DNA of 64,000 nucleotides from CAYQLY01 sp964418605 (GTDB taxonomy: Bacteria; Bacteroidota; Bacteroidia; Cytophagales; Cyclobacteriaceae), in NCBI GenBank assembly GCA_964418605.1, contig CAYQLY010000005.1:96929-160928 (forward strand), in the 5' to 3' direction. The notes beneath the pieces were generated by a model, which was not told where the DNA came from, did not search any database, and saw only the letters and a list, made by a program, of their open reading frames with translations. The first letter of the stretch is position 1. Each line of letters begins with the position of its first letter. Below, piece by piece: positions 35,024 to 45,413 of this stretch. The translations under genes and the position numbers were made by a program.

Positions 35024-38000
35024 TTAATTTTTAAGTCTGTTAAAATATTGATTTACCTGTTCTTTATAAAATAGATTTAAGTACAAAGGTACGGTTTTTA
35101 ATAATTCCCTTTGCTTTTCTTTTGCTTTAAAAAAATCTAAAAACTCTTTAGGCACTTGTTTATTATGCTGAAGGGCTGCTTGAGATTGTCTCGTTTGTTC
35201 TGTGTCTTTTTCCTTCATCGCTTTTTCAGCTTCTAATAACCGTGTTACAATTTCATTTTGGCGAAAGATTGTTTCTTTTTTTATTTCCTTATTAACTATT
35301 TCTTTTTCTGTTTTTTCCATTTCTTTTATTATAGAATCCAGATTTTCTTTTATCTTATTTTCACCATTTTTAGAGCGCTCACGAGCAAGATCACGCAATG
35401 CATTACGAATCAGCTCTTGCTCAGCAGCTAATTTGGCTAAATCTTTGGAAATAGGTTGTCCTTTTTCCATATTTTTTTTCAATTGATGTATTTTTTCATT
35501 GAGTTTTTTTTGCCATTCCGTTATAGAAGACATGGATGGTTGCTGAGCTTTACTTTTATTTCCAACACCTTGAGCATTAGCCATCTCTTGCTGTAGTTGA
35601 TCAAGTATATCACTTAGCAATAAAGCCAAATTATTCATAGTCATCATAGAGAATTGTTGTTGGCTAAGTGCTTGATCTATTCTTTTTTTCTTTAACTGAT
35701 CCATAGTTTCAGCAAGATAGTTAGTGAGGTTGTCTACTTCACGTAATGTAAAAGACTGAATAGGAAGAATGCGCTTGGATAGTTGCAAAAGACTATCCTT
35801 TACAATCCATGTTTGTTCTTGAATAAACGATTGCTCCTTAACAATATCTAAAAATGCAGACTGATTAGACATTGTAGTTCTTAGGCTTTTCATATTTTTT
35901 TCTTGTTGAAAAGAAAGCTTAAGTAAATTATCAAGAAGATTTTCAAGATTCAAAATATTTTCTTCTATTTGTTCAGATTGATTTTCTTTATTCATCGCAT
36001 CAAGCTGAGCAGCCAAATTTTGCATAGCCTGACTTGCTTTTTTTTGAGCATCGCCTGCTGTTTTTTTAGCATTTTTTTTCAATGCATCAACACTACGAGC
36101 TTGTTCTTCAGAAATAGCTTGTTCTTGTTGGGCAATACGAGATGTGTCCATTGGTATACCCAATTCATTACTCATTTTTTCCAGATTATCAATTTTGTTC
36201 TTTATCTCCTCAAATTGCTTACTGAGTTTTTGTTGTTGAACAAGAAGAGAATCTTTTTGGGTGTTATTTTGAATGGCTTTATCTGAAAGTTGTTTTTGAA
36301 GTTCTGCGTTCTTTTTCAGGTCATCAATCTGCTTATTGACCTGTTGATCAAATTGAATTTGTTTAAAAAAGTTCAATGCACGCTCTAACTCATTTTCTAA
36401 TTCATGTTCTTTTTGGGCTGTTTTTTTTAATACATCCCTCATTTTATCCAATTGATTATTTGAAAGTAACTTTTCTAACTCTTTATACAATCGTTCTGTT
36501 TCATGATCTGTTGTCTCTTGTAAAAGTTTTTGTAATTCAGCTATGCGCTTACGTATTTTTTCATCGAGATTAGATTGTGTATCTGCTTTTTTATTAAGTA
36601 AATCATATTGTTTTTTAAGATTCTCCAATTCTTCTTCCAACTTTTCTTTCTTTTTTAAGAGAGATTGTATTTGTTTTTTATCTTCCCAATCAAGTTCAGC
36701 TGTTGTTTTAAGTTTTTGTCGTATTTTTTCTATGTCTTGCTGAAGAGATGTATTTTCTTGTATAGACTCTTGAAGCTGTTCAGTGGTTTGAGCACTAGCT
36801 AATTCTGTATTTTTTTCTAACTGCTCTAAAGAGGGTTTTTCATAAACATATGTTGATGACATAGTTGACTTATAGCCATGTGGTGCATCATTATCCCAGA
36901 CTTTCCAAAAATATTCTAACATTTTTTCCTCAGAATCTTTTGAATTTGGTAGAGTCCAAACGTATAAAAGTGACTGATGCTGTTTATTTTTCTGGATGGG
37001 AATAGTTATAAATGAAAAATAATTTGAAGACTCATTTTGTTTTCTAAAACGATAATATAGCTTTAATTGGGTTAATCCGTAATCATCATTTAATTCACCT
37101 CTAAAAGCAATCATCTTATAAGAAACTGAATCTTTAAGTTGATCTAATTGAATTTCAGGATATGCATCTTTAATCGCATTGATAGAAAACTGTATCGTAT
37201 CTTTATTTTTTCCAAATTTATTAAGACAATGAATAGTATACATTTCTGATATATTTATCTGTTTGGTATAAATAGCTCTGTTTTCTATTTTTTTCGCATA
37301 GACATAACGATTAGAGGCAAAATTAAAATAAACACTATCTGTTTTATCTGTTTCTAATATCCAATTCGCTATTGTTCCTTCCGGCACAACTATATTACCT
37401 GAATTTTTAATAGTGTCATTTTTTCGATTAAGGTAGTTGGGGAAAACAAGAGCTATAGTTATATCTTTTAGTTCAGGTTTTTCTACCACTTTAATGGTAT
37501 ACCATTTTGATTTTACTTTATCTCCCTGTAAATAGAAAACTATATCTTTCTGTACATTTTTAAATGTATAAGTAAGAAAGTTTTTCTTTAATTGATGTTG
37601 TCTTTGATCATAAAAAATATAAACTTGTTTAGGAAGTATACTTCCAGAAATGGTAAATGGTATCGATATATCTTCGCCCTTAAATATATAAAAAGGAATA
37701 TAGTCAACATTAAATTGAAAAGGTGCAGGTGGCTCATAGTAAGTAGCATAATGAATGATGCGATGAGTGCCTTCTGTAAATAATCGGGGAACAACAAATA
37801 AAATAACAACAAATAAAATCAATGGCACAGATACCAATTTAAAATACCGTTTATTTTCCTGCAAGTTGACAGCTTGATCAAAATGAGTGATTAAAAATTC
37901 TTGACTTTTTTGAGAAATAGCAGCTTTAGTTAATTCATTAGAGTCATCTTGACTATACAACTGAAGTGTATTTAAAAGTTTATCATTGATATGATAAAAA

Positions 38001-38305
38001 TGACGACCAATATGTTTTGCGGCTTCTTCATCGGTTAGAACTTTATCAGATCTAACAAAATAAAAGAAGGGTTTAACAATAAAAAAAATAAAAGAAGCTA
38101 GCGCCACAAATGCAAATGAAAAAAAAAGAAAAGCCCGAATTAAGCCCGATAGGAATAAAAAATATTCGAGTACATTGAACACCATATAAGCCATCACAAT
38201 CAAGCCTATAGTAATAATTATTCCTTTTAACAGCAGATTAAGCTGTCGTTTACGTTTATACTTTCGTACGTTTTCTAAGACAGCCTCAAACGGATCGACA
38301 GACAT
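35024..38305 (-). CDS. DUF4175-family membrane protein
   Basis: 1093 residues. Two membrane helices near the N-terminus (LLLKGIIITIGLIVMAYMVF and FLFFSFAFVALASFIFFIV), a third at about residues 158-176, then a periplasmic region to about residue 490. The remaining 600 residues are mostly coiled coil, very rich in Glu, Lys and Gln. This plan is that of DUF4175 proteins, which are conserved in Bacteroidota and have no assigned function. It heads the run leading to the RsbW-like ATPase and ybeY. Confidence 0.85.
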   Translation of the reverse strand: MSVDPFEAVLENVRKYKRKRQLNLLLKGIIITIGLIVMAYMVFNVLEYFLFLSGLIRAFLFFSFAFVALASFIFFIVKPFFYFVRSDKVLTDEEAAKHIGRHFYHINDKLLNTLQLYSQDDSNELTKAAISQKSQEFLITHFDQAVNLQENKRYFKLVSVPLILFVVILFVVPRLFTEGTHRIIHYATYYEPPAPFQFNVDYIPFYIFKGEDISIPFTISGSILPKQVYIFYDQRQHQLKKNFLTYTFKNVQKDIVFYLQGDKVKSKWYTIKVVEKPELKDITIALVFPNYLNRKNDTIKNSGNIVVPEGTIANWILETDKTDSVYFNFASNRYVYAKKIENRAIYTKQINISEMYTIHCLNKFGKNKDTIQFSINAIKDAYPEIQLDQLKDSVSYKMIAFRGELNDDYGLTQLKLYYRFRKQNESSNYFSFITIPIQKNKQHQSLLYVWTLPNSKDSEEKMLEYFWKVWDNDAPHGYKSTMSSTYVYEKPSLEQLEKNTELASAQTTEQLQESIQENTSLQQDIEKIRQKLKTTAELDWEDKKQIQSLLKKKEKLEEELENLKKQYDLLNKKADTQSNLDEKIRKRIAELQKLLQETTDHETERLYKELEKLLSNNQLDKMRDVLKKTAQKEHELENELERALNFFKQIQFDQQVNKQIDDLKKNAELQKQLSDKAIQNNTQKDSLLVQQQKLSKQFEEIKNKIDNLEKMSNELGIPMDTSRIAQQEQAISEEQARSVDALKKNAKKTAGDAQKKASQAMQNLAAQLDAMNKENQSEQIEENILNLENLLDNLLKLSFQQEKNMKSLRTTMSNQSAFLDIVKEQSFIQEQTWIVKDSLLQLSKRILPIQSFTLREVDNLTNYLAETMDQLKKKRIDQALSQQQFSMMTMNNLALLLSDILDQLQQEMANAQGVGNKSKAQQPSMSSITEWQKKLNEKIHQLKKNMEKGQPISKDLAKLAAEQELIRNALRDLARERSKNGENKIKENLDSIIKEMEKTEKEIVNKEIKKETIFRQNEIVTRLLEAEKAMKEKDTEQTRQSQAALQHNKQVPKEFLDFFKAKEKQRELLKTVPLYLNLFYKEQVNQYFNRLKN

Positions 38306-38362
38306 TTATACTTACTCATTCATTCTAATATAAAAAAAATATATGAGACAAAAGAAATATAT

Positions 38363-39706
38363 CTATTTTAAAAGTGCTTTTCGATATACATTCAAAGCCT
38401 TTTGTCGTGCTGTATTATGATCCACAATAGGCAATGGGTAAGCTGATGGATTTGTAAAAATTTCAGGTACCCATTTTTTAATATACGTCATATCTTTGTC
38501 AAATTTTTGCGCCTGTAGAGTAGGGTTAAATATACGAAAGTAAGGAGCCGCATCACAACCACATCCAGCCGCCCATTGCCATCCACCATTATTTGCAGCC
38601 AAATCATAATCCAATAATTTTTTTGCAAAGTACGCCTCTCCCCATCTCCAGTCAATAAGCAAATGCTTAGTTAAAAAACTTGCCGTCAACATTCGAATGC
38701 GATTATGCATATACCCTGTTTCATTTAATTCTCTCATCCCTGCATCTACTAATGGGTATCCAGTTAGTCCATCACACCAACGTTGAAATTTTACTTCATC
38801 ATTTTCCCATACTATATAGTCATAGACCGATTTAAAAGAATGCGTGACTACATGAGGAAAATGGTAAAGAATCATCACATAAAATTCACGCCAGATTAAT
38901 TCATTAAGAAATTTTTCATTTAGCTGGGTAGCTTTTTCTACCACCTTGCGAATACTAATTGTTCCAAACCTAAGATGCACACTTAAATGTGTTGTGCCTT
39001 GCACTGCTGGAAAATCTCTTGTTTTATCATAATTTTTAATAATAGATTCATCAAGTATAGGTTGTTTTACAGTCACATCCGAGGGAGCAAAACCAATTTC
39101 TTGTAAAGAAGGAAAGGAAATAGGTTCTATTTTATAAAAGTTATTAAAATAATTTTTAGTTTGATTAAAAGAAAATGGCATTTGTTTTAATTTAATCTTC
39201 CATTGTTTACTGTAGGGTGTATATACCGTATACGGCTTATTATCATTTTTCAATATATCATCCTTTTCAAAAACAACATGATCTTTATAAGACAAAAAAG
39301 GTATTTTTTTATCAAAAGCCAATTTTTTTATTTCATCGTCACGTTGAATAGCATATGGCTCATAGTCATGATTAGCATAAATGAACTTTATTGTTATTTT
39401 TTCTATTAATCTCTTCCAGACTTCAATAGGCTTCCCATGCTCTACCAACAAAGTTGTTTTATACTCTGACAACTTCAAATATATGCTTTCCAATTGCTGA
39501 TAAATAAAATTCACTCTTTTATCATTTACATCATCTAACTTATCTAAAATAGACGTATCAAATATAAAGAGTGGCAGTACAGGAAACTCATTTTTCAAGG
39601 CCTGATAAAGCGCATTATTATCTTCCAAACGAAGATCTCTTCTAAACCAAAACATGGTCACAGGTGTTTTTATGGAATGAAAATGATCATTTAATTTCCA
39701 ACTCAT
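38363..39706 (-). CDS. phrB: Deoxyribodipyrimidine photolyase (cryptochrome/photolyase family)
   Basis: 447 residues from the ATG at 39706; ATG 39721 and ATG 39655 are alternatives. It repairs UV pyrimidine dimers using light, with FAD. The antenna-binding domain begins FWFRRDLRLEDNNALYQAL. The FAD domain has LIWREFYVMILYHFP, GYPLVDAGMRELNETGYMHN, the binding sequence LDYDLAANNGGWQWAAGCGC, and FRIFNPTLQAQKFD. The conserved Trp residues for electron transfer are in place. It follows tamB with a 20-base overlap and precedes the DUF4175 gene by 57 bases. Confidence 0.92.
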   Translation of the reverse strand: MSWKLNDHFHSIKTPVTMFWFRRDLRLEDNNALYQALKNEFPVLPLFIFDTSILDKLDDVNDKRVNFIYQQLESIYLKLSEYKTTLLVEHGKPIEVWKRLIEKITIKFIYANHDYEPYAIQRDDEIKKLAFDKKIPFLSYKDHVVFEKDDILKNDNKPYTVYTPYSKQWKIKLKQMPFSFNQTKNYFNNFYKIEPISFPSLQEIGFAPSDVTVKQPILDESIIKNYDKTRDFPAVQGTTHLSVHLRFGTISIRKVVEKATQLNEKFLNELIWREFYVMILYHFPHVVTHSFKSVYDYIVWENDEVKFQRWCDGLTGYPLVDAGMRELNETGYMHNRIRMLTASFLTKHLLIDWRWGEAYFAKKLLDYDLAANNGGWQWAAGCGCDAAPYFRIFNPTLQAQKFDKDMTYIKKWVPEIFTNPSAYPLPIVDHNTARQKALNVYRKALLK

Positions 39707-42700
39707 CTTCTTTCTTAGCATCTTTAACTACAGGTAAATTATTTTCTGTTTTTTTATTTTTTTTCTTTTTTTGAAATAACTCTTTCCATGAATCAAAACT
39801 TTGCGAATGAAGTAGACTTGTGCCTGCAGTTGTATTATTAGAGCTTGAAAAATTAGTATTAGATGTTATTGCACTTTGATTAGTTCTATTAAATATTTTC
39901 ATTTTTAACTTTCCATTCGCTGTCAAATCATATTCTACTGTCCAATCGCCTACAAGATTTCCAACATTGGTTGTAGTTTGATTGGCTGTAAAGCCTCCAC
40001 TTCGTGTCACTTTTAATCTTCCACCGAGAAACGAATAAGAAAGTGTAAGTTGTGCATTTGAAAATGATTCAGAAGTTAAATCACTCAAATCAAAATCTAT
40101 TTCCAAATTTTCATTATACTGCGAAAGAAGATAGCTCAACTGACTTGACAATAACTCGCTTACGCTTCGAGACGCTGAAAATTGCCCTACCTCAAATGAA
40201 TTAAGAGAAGACAATTTTTTTAGAATAATCAAGCTAAACACTTGTCGATTAAGTTCTTGTTCATCGCTGGTAATCCGAGCTTTAAACTCTACTACTTTTG
40301 CTTGTATCGGAACATCTGCAGCTTGATTAGGATAATCTTTAAATTCAATATTATAATTAATCTGAGGAGATTTTAAACTTCCTTTTAAATAAAGCTCCAC
40401 AATAACTGGATACGCTTTTCTTAATACAGGATCAGGCTTGACATCAGGGCTTAATCCTAAAATAGGCAAATACGATAACCGTTGTGTATAAGCAGCTTTT
40501 ATAGCAAGACTTGCTGAATATGGGTCGCCATACCAATTAATTTTACTTCCGGATAATATTTTAAACTCTTTATTAATAATAGATGCTAATGTGAATTTAT
40601 AATCTCCTTTCTTAATCTCATATTCTCCATTCATGGAAAACTCACCCTTGGTATCTATTTTTAATTTAATTATTCCGTCTCCGTAACTTCGGATGATATC
40701 ACCCACACGTAAATCAAAGATAATTTCACATAGTGCATCAGAGGTAACATCTAATGTAAAATCCATTTGTATACCATTTAAGTTGATTTTTTTTCGCTCT
40801 TGTTTTTTAAGGGTTAAATAATTAGTCTGCTTATCAACAAATCGAATAAATTCTTGTTTTTCGACTTGAGAAGAGCCTTTTACAGGAATATAAATTTTTG
40901 TCCCTTTATTAGTAGTTATTTCCGATTTGATATAAAGATTATCCAAAAAACCAGAAACATAAAATTTACCAGTACCTATAGCTGTACCATAAAATGATTC
41001 TGACTCATCTCCTTTTGTATTAAGTAATTTAAAATTAGAAAGAACTCCTTCTATATCCAACATCAATCTTCTTTTTTCATTATAGCGTAATGAACCGGTA
41101 ATCACAGCTGTTTTTTTATGCTCATCTATCAAAGTTATATTTTTAAAAAAAATTCCTTTTTCAGTAAACACAATCTGGTTGCTATTCACAGTATACCTTG
41201 TATTGAGATAGTTAACCTTACAGCCTCCATTACTCATCGTGATACCGCCTGTTACAATTGGATCTATTATTTTTCCTCTTACCGTTAAATCACCATTAAT
41301 CACACCCGTTATGTCAGACAATATATTTTTAACAAATGGTTGCAAGATAGACAGATTAGTGTTGTTAAAGGATAAATGCAGGTCCAAAGGAGAGTCATAT
41401 TGACTTAATTGATAATATCCACTAGCATCAAGTATTTTTTGATTTTCTTTTTTAATAAAAAAAGAAATATCTATTGTGTTGGTGAGTTGATCCCAATGTG
41501 TTTTTCCACTTATCATTCCAACAGGGAAAGAGTCAAAAACAAGACTGTCTACTTCTATTGTACTTTCAAGAACTAATTTTTTCTCTTTTTTTGCATACGT
41601 GATCGTAGCACTTCCATCAAGCTTTCCTTCTATATTTTTAGTTAAGACAACATCAAGAATACTCAGGTCAAAATTAGAAGATTCAATCTTCAGTTGTTTT
41701 TCAACATTTCCCGTAACTTGCACAAACTGATTATAACCGTTAATCGACACATTATCAAAAGCAAGACCCTTGCCAAAATAAATTTTCCCTGATTTACCAA
41801 ACGACCATTTTTTTTCAAAAAGTTTTATAGTTGATGAATCAAAACTTAAACAAGTTGTATCTTTTAAAAAACGAACTGTTGCGCTAACATCAGCATAGTT
41901 TTCAATATTTTTTTCTTCAATATACGTTTTAAAATAAATAGCATTATTTATCCAAGATGCTTCAAGTTGTAAATTTTTAGTTTCTGGTATGGTAGATAGA
42001 AGCTGATTTTTTGAAAACAACATCAAATCAGCATAAATAGCGGGATAAGTTTCTTCCTTTGAACTCGAAAGCTCTACCTCTAAACCTTTAAACTGATTAC
42101 CTTTAATATTTAAGGTATCAAAATACGTCGTCGCAGAAAAAGCAACTTGTTTATTTTTCGAAAATCGACCTTCAAGAATTGTTCGATTAGAAATAAAAAA
42201 ATCGTCTATAAATAAATTAACAAGCGGGTTAATATCTTTAAATAGGAATCTATAATCAACCGAAAAATGAGGAGACTCTTTATAAAATCTATTTTTTGAT
42301 TGATAATGACGTGTTATAATTGAATCATTATTTTGTAAAGCAAGTTGATGCTCATACATAAAACTAGAAAAATGACCGTAAATCGTTTCTAATGAAAAAT
42401 CGCCTATCGCATTGACCTCTACTATATCCGAATAAATATGGAACGATCTCCAACCTTGATTTTTTCTAGACTCTATTAAAAACTCAGGGATATATAGTTT
42501 TTTTTTATTATGCTCAATAGAGCTATTGACCAACTCTATTTTCCCTTCTAGATTAGAGTTTTTAAATCCTTGAATATCGGCCTGTATCTCTGTTTCAATA
42601 CGCATAGCCATAGGAGCAGATGTTATATTCAACTTATCCAAAATAGCTGAATCAAGCTTAGCCCAAAGATGAAGCTGATCTTTTCCATCTCGGAAGTCAA

Positions 42701-44216
42701 CTTTGCCTTTTGCTTCAAACGATAAATTGGGGTCATTAATCTGAATAGAACCATCAAAATACTGATCAGCTAAGCTCGCATGAGTTGTAATATACTGATA
42801 CGTATAGTCATTCGCTTTTAATTTAGGTATAGCTGCATTCAATTCATACGCCGCGTCTTTCAGTGTAAATCCTTTGCCTATCAAACGACCTTGAAAATCT
42901 ATTTCTTGAATATACGGCGTATGAACTATTTTTCCAATGTTGAAATTTTTTGTAACTAAACTACCCTTCAACGAATCATAAGCTAACTTAACATTAATAT
43001 CTGATCGAAGAAAACCTATTTCAGTATAAAAATCAGCATGCGCTACAAAATCTTCAGGAAAACCAATAAACTTACCCGTACACGTTGTCTTTTTAAATGC
43101 ATTAACTATATTTTTAACATCAGGGTCTTTAATATAATGATTAACATCTTCTGAAAAAAAAGTACTTTTATTTAATGATAAATTAATAAATGTTTCATCA
43201 AAACGAGGTAAGCCAGTCAAGGTTATATTGCCTTTAAGTGTGTTATTTCTTTTCCCAAACTGAACATCGAAATCTTTAACCTCTAATTGACTAATCTTAC
43301 CTGTAACATTACCGGATATTTTCCATCGATCGTTATACATTTTAAGCTCAGGGGCAAACCAGGATAGATCATCTGTATGTAAATAGGTATTCGTAAGCCT
43401 TGATCGTATTTTTATTTTTTCTTCAAATAAATCCATATCATCTATATCTTTGAAGTGAAAACTAATGGAATCACGGATATGAGATTTTCCAACTATAAAA
43501 TCAAGTTTTCGAAATTCCATAGATACTGGTGTTAAACGAAATAACGTCGACAAATAGCGAACGGGTAATCGCGTGTATTTCTCTTGACATGCCAAACCCA
43601 AAATATCAATTTGAAATGTATCTCCACTAACTTCTAAGTTAGATAAATCTGCATCGATTTTATCAAATCCAAAATGATTATAATCAAATCCCTTTTTTTG
43701 ATAAGAATGAAGCTGATTGTCATATATAAATGTGCTATTGATAAGCTCTAACTCCTTAATTAAAAATCCTGAAGGTGATTGAGTGGATGGCGTTGTTGAT
43801 GAACTTGAAAAAGCATGCACAAATTGATTGATATTAAATTCTTTCGTAATTGAATCTTTAACAATATATACTTCTGCTTGATCAATCACAGCTTCATCTA
43901 ATGCTTGTGGATTATCAAGAATCAATCCGATGAGATCAAAATCAATAGTAAGTTTTTGAACTTTAATTAATGGCTGAGATCGTTGATCTTCAATACATAC
44001 ATTAGAAAAAATAGCGCGATCGAACCATGCAATAGAGACGTGCTCTATACTGATATTAAAATCTGTTCGTTCTGAAAGGTATTTGGTAATTTTGCCTACA
44101 ACATAACGCTGAACAGGTGGAAGCTGAATGGCAATATATAAAAGCAAAAAAAGGCCTCCCAAGGTAATACTTGCCCATTTAATGATTCGAAAAATGTAAT
44201 TTTTCCCGGAACGCAC
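39687..44216 (-). CDS. tamB: TamB-domain translocation/assembly protein
   Basis: 1509 residues, started by GTG at 44216. A single membrane anchor (WASITLGGLFLLLYIAIQLP) is followed by a very long repetitive beta-rich periplasmic domain and the C-terminal TamB (DUF490) domain (GSKINWYGDPYSASLAIKAA and IEFKDYPNQAADVPIQAKVV, ending with SYSFLGGRLKVTRSGGF). TamB-like proteins form long grooves that carry lipids, and help assemble outer membrane proteins. The tail is Asn/Ser- and Lys-rich. No tamA-like Omp85 gene is adjacent. Divergent from tsaD, with the promoter region between. Confidence 0.9.
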   Translation of the reverse strand: MRSGKNYIFRIIKWASITLGGLFLLLYIAIQLPPVQRYVVGKITKYLSERTDFNISIEHVSIAWFDRAIFSNVCIEDQRSQPLIKVQKLTIDFDLIGLILDNPQALDEAVIDQAEVYIVKDSITKEFNINQFVHAFSSSSTTPSTQSPSGFLIKELELINSTFIYDNQLHSYQKKGFDYNHFGFDKIDADLSNLEVSGDTFQIDILGLACQEKYTRLPVRYLSTLFRLTPVSMEFRKLDFIVGKSHIRDSISFHFKDIDDMDLFEEKIKIRSRLTNTYLHTDDLSWFAPELKMYNDRWKISGNVTGKISQLEVKDFDVQFGKRNNTLKGNITLTGLPRFDETFINLSLNKSTFFSEDVNHYIKDPDVKNIVNAFKKTTCTGKFIGFPEDFVAHADFYTEIGFLRSDINVKLAYDSLKGSLVTKNFNIGKIVHTPYIQEIDFQGRLIGKGFTLKDAAYELNAAIPKLKANDYTYQYITTHASLADQYFDGSIQINDPNLSFEAKGKVDFRDGKDQLHLWAKLDSAILDKLNITSAPMAMRIETEIQADIQGFKNSNLEGKIELVNSSIEHNKKKLYIPEFLIESRKNQGWRSFHIYSDIVEVNAIGDFSLETIYGHFSSFMYEHQLALQNNDSIITRHYQSKNRFYKESPHFSVDYRFLFKDINPLVNLFIDDFFISNRTILEGRFSKNKQVAFSATTYFDTLNIKGNQFKGLEVELSSSKEETYPAIYADLMLFSKNQLLSTIPETKNLQLEASWINNAIYFKTYIEEKNIENYADVSATVRFLKDTTCLSFDSSTIKLFEKKWSFGKSGKIYFGKGLAFDNVSINGYNQFVQVTGNVEKQLKIESSNFDLSILDVVLTKNIEGKLDGSATITYAKKEKKLVLESTIEVDSLVFDSFPVGMISGKTHWDQLTNTIDISFFIKKENQKILDASGYYQLSQYDSPLDLHLSFNNTNLSILQPFVKNILSDITGVINGDLTVRGKIIDPIVTGGITMSNGGCKVNYLNTRYTVNSNQIVFTEKGIFFKNITLIDEHKKTAVITGSLRYNEKRRLMLDIEGVLSNFKLLNTKGDESESFYGTAIGTGKFYVSGFLDNLYIKSEITTNKGTKIYIPVKGSSQVEKQEFIRFVDKQTNYLTLKKQERKKINLNGIQMDFTLDVTSDALCEIIFDLRVGDIIRSYGDGIIKLKIDTKGEFSMNGEYEIKKGDYKFTLASIINKEFKILSGSKINWYGDPYSASLAIKAAYTQRLSYLPILGLSPDVKPDPVLRKAYPVIVELYLKGSLKSPQINYNIEFKDYPNQAADVPIQAKVVEFKARITSDEQELNRQVFSLIILKKLSSLNSFEVGQFSASRSVSELLSSQLSYLLSQYNENLEIDFDLSDLTSESFSNAQLTLSYSFLGGRLKVTRSGGFTANQTTTNVGNLVGDWTVEYDLTANGKLKMKIFNRTNQSAITSNTNFSSSNNTTAGTSLLHSQSFDSWKELFQKKKKNKKTENNLPVVKDAKKEDELEIK

Positions 44217-44252
44217 CTTTTAGCTACTTAATTTAAAGCCTAAAAATATAAC

Positions 44253-44280
44253 TTGTTTTTTAAATAACTTAGTATCTTTT
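44253..44280 (+). promoter_or_regulatory. Promoter of tsaD
   Basis: TTG (44253-44255), 17-base spacer, then TATCTTTT (44273-44280), ending 13 bases before the tsaD ATG. A close but imperfect match to the Bacteroidota consensus. Confidence 0.5.
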
Positions 44281-44293
44281 AAACTATAATTAT

Positions 44294-45304
44294 ATGAGCC
44301 GCAGACCTACTATTTTAGCTATTGAGTCCTCCTGTGATGAAACAGCTGCTGCGGTAATCCAAGATGGACATATTCTATCTAATATAGTCGCTTCGCAAGA
44401 TATCCACCAACGCTATGGTGGCGTAGTGCCCGAGCTGGCCTCGCGGGCACATCAGCAACATATTGTCATAGTAGTTAAAGCAGCTATGGATCAAGCAGGT
44501 ATTACATCCGATCAATTGGATGCTGTAGCCTGTACGCAAGGACCCGGACTCATGGGACCGCTTTTAGTCGGTCTTTCCTTTAGCAAAGCATTAGCGTTAG
44601 CTTGGGATATTCCACTCATCACTGTCAATCACTTGCAAGCTCATGTACTCGCACACTTTATTGAAGAACCTCGGCCTTCTTTTCCTTTTCTATGCCTCAC
44701 TGTAAGTGGTGGGCATACGCAACTGATTTTAGTTCACGATTATTTACAAATGGAAGTAATCGGTGAAACTCAAGACGACGCTGCAGGAGAAGTCTTTGAT
44801 AAGGCTGCTAAACTTATGGGATTACCTTATCCCGGAGGACACTTGATTGACCGTTATGCAAAGGAAGGAAACCCACAGGCTTTTTCTTTTCCTTTAGCAG
44901 ATGTGCCTGATTTAAATTTTTCATTTAGCGGAGTAAAGACGGCTTTATTGTATTTTTTACAAGATGCATTAAAAAAGGACGACCACTTTATTGAAAAAAA
45001 CAGAGCAGATATATGCGCGAGTTTTCAACATACCGTTGTACACATGTTGGTTTTAAAAATAAAAAAAGCTGTAAAGCAAACCAACGTTAAATCCATAGCC
45101 ATAGCCGGAGGTGTGGCAGCCAACTCTGCCCTACGTGATGTATTAAACAAATGGACTCACCATGAAGGTATCCAATGGTTCGCTCCTCGTATGGAATACT
45201 GTACCGATAATGCCGCTATGATAGCCATGGCTGCACATATGCATTACCTGAATGGCCATTTTGCTGCACAAAATGTGGTTCCTGAGGTGAGGCAGAAAAG
45301 ATAA
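44294..45304 (+). CDS. tsaD: tRNA N6-adenosine threonylcarbamoyltransferase
   Basis: 336 residues. TsaD transfers threonylcarbamoyl to A37 of ANN-decoding tRNAs, with TsaB, TsaE and TsaC. The ATPase-fold motifs are ILAIESSCDETAAAVI and VSGGHTQLI, the metal-binding residues are in NHLQAHVLAHF, and IAIAGGVAANSALRD and CTDNAAMIAMAA are near the C-terminus. Length is normal. It is divergent from tamB and ends before a strong bidirectional terminator. Confidence 0.96.
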   Translation: MSRRPTILAIESSCDETAAAVIQDGHILSNIVASQDIHQRYGGVVPELASRAHQQHIVIVVKAAMDQAGITSDQLDAVACTQGPGLMGPLLVGLSFSKALALAWDIPLITVNHLQAHVLAHFIEEPRPSFPFLCLTVSGGHTQLILVHDYLQMEVIGETQDDAAGEVFDKAAKLMGLPYPGGHLIDRYAKEGNPQAFSFPLADVPDLNFSFSGVKTALLYFLQDALKKDDHFIEKNRADICASFQHTVVHMLVLKIKKAVKQTNVKSIAIAGGVAANSALRDVLNKWTHHEGIQWFAPRMEYCTDNAAMIAMAAHMHYLNGHFAAQNVVPEVRQKR

Positions 45305-45352
45305 ACTATAAGGATCAGATCACTTGACTAGAATGAAACCAAACCAGTTATT

Positions 45353-45390
45353 AAAACAAAAAACCCAGATAAATCTGGGTTTTTTGTTTT
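45353..45390. terminator. Bidirectional terminator between tsaD and the lipoprotein gene
   Basis: 18-bp perfect inverted repeat with a 2-base loop (AAAACAAAAAACCCAGAT and its complement), A-run and T-run on opposite sides, serving both converging genes. Confidence 0.9.
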
Positions 45391-45413
45391 AATAAAAAGC
45401 TTAATTTAAATTA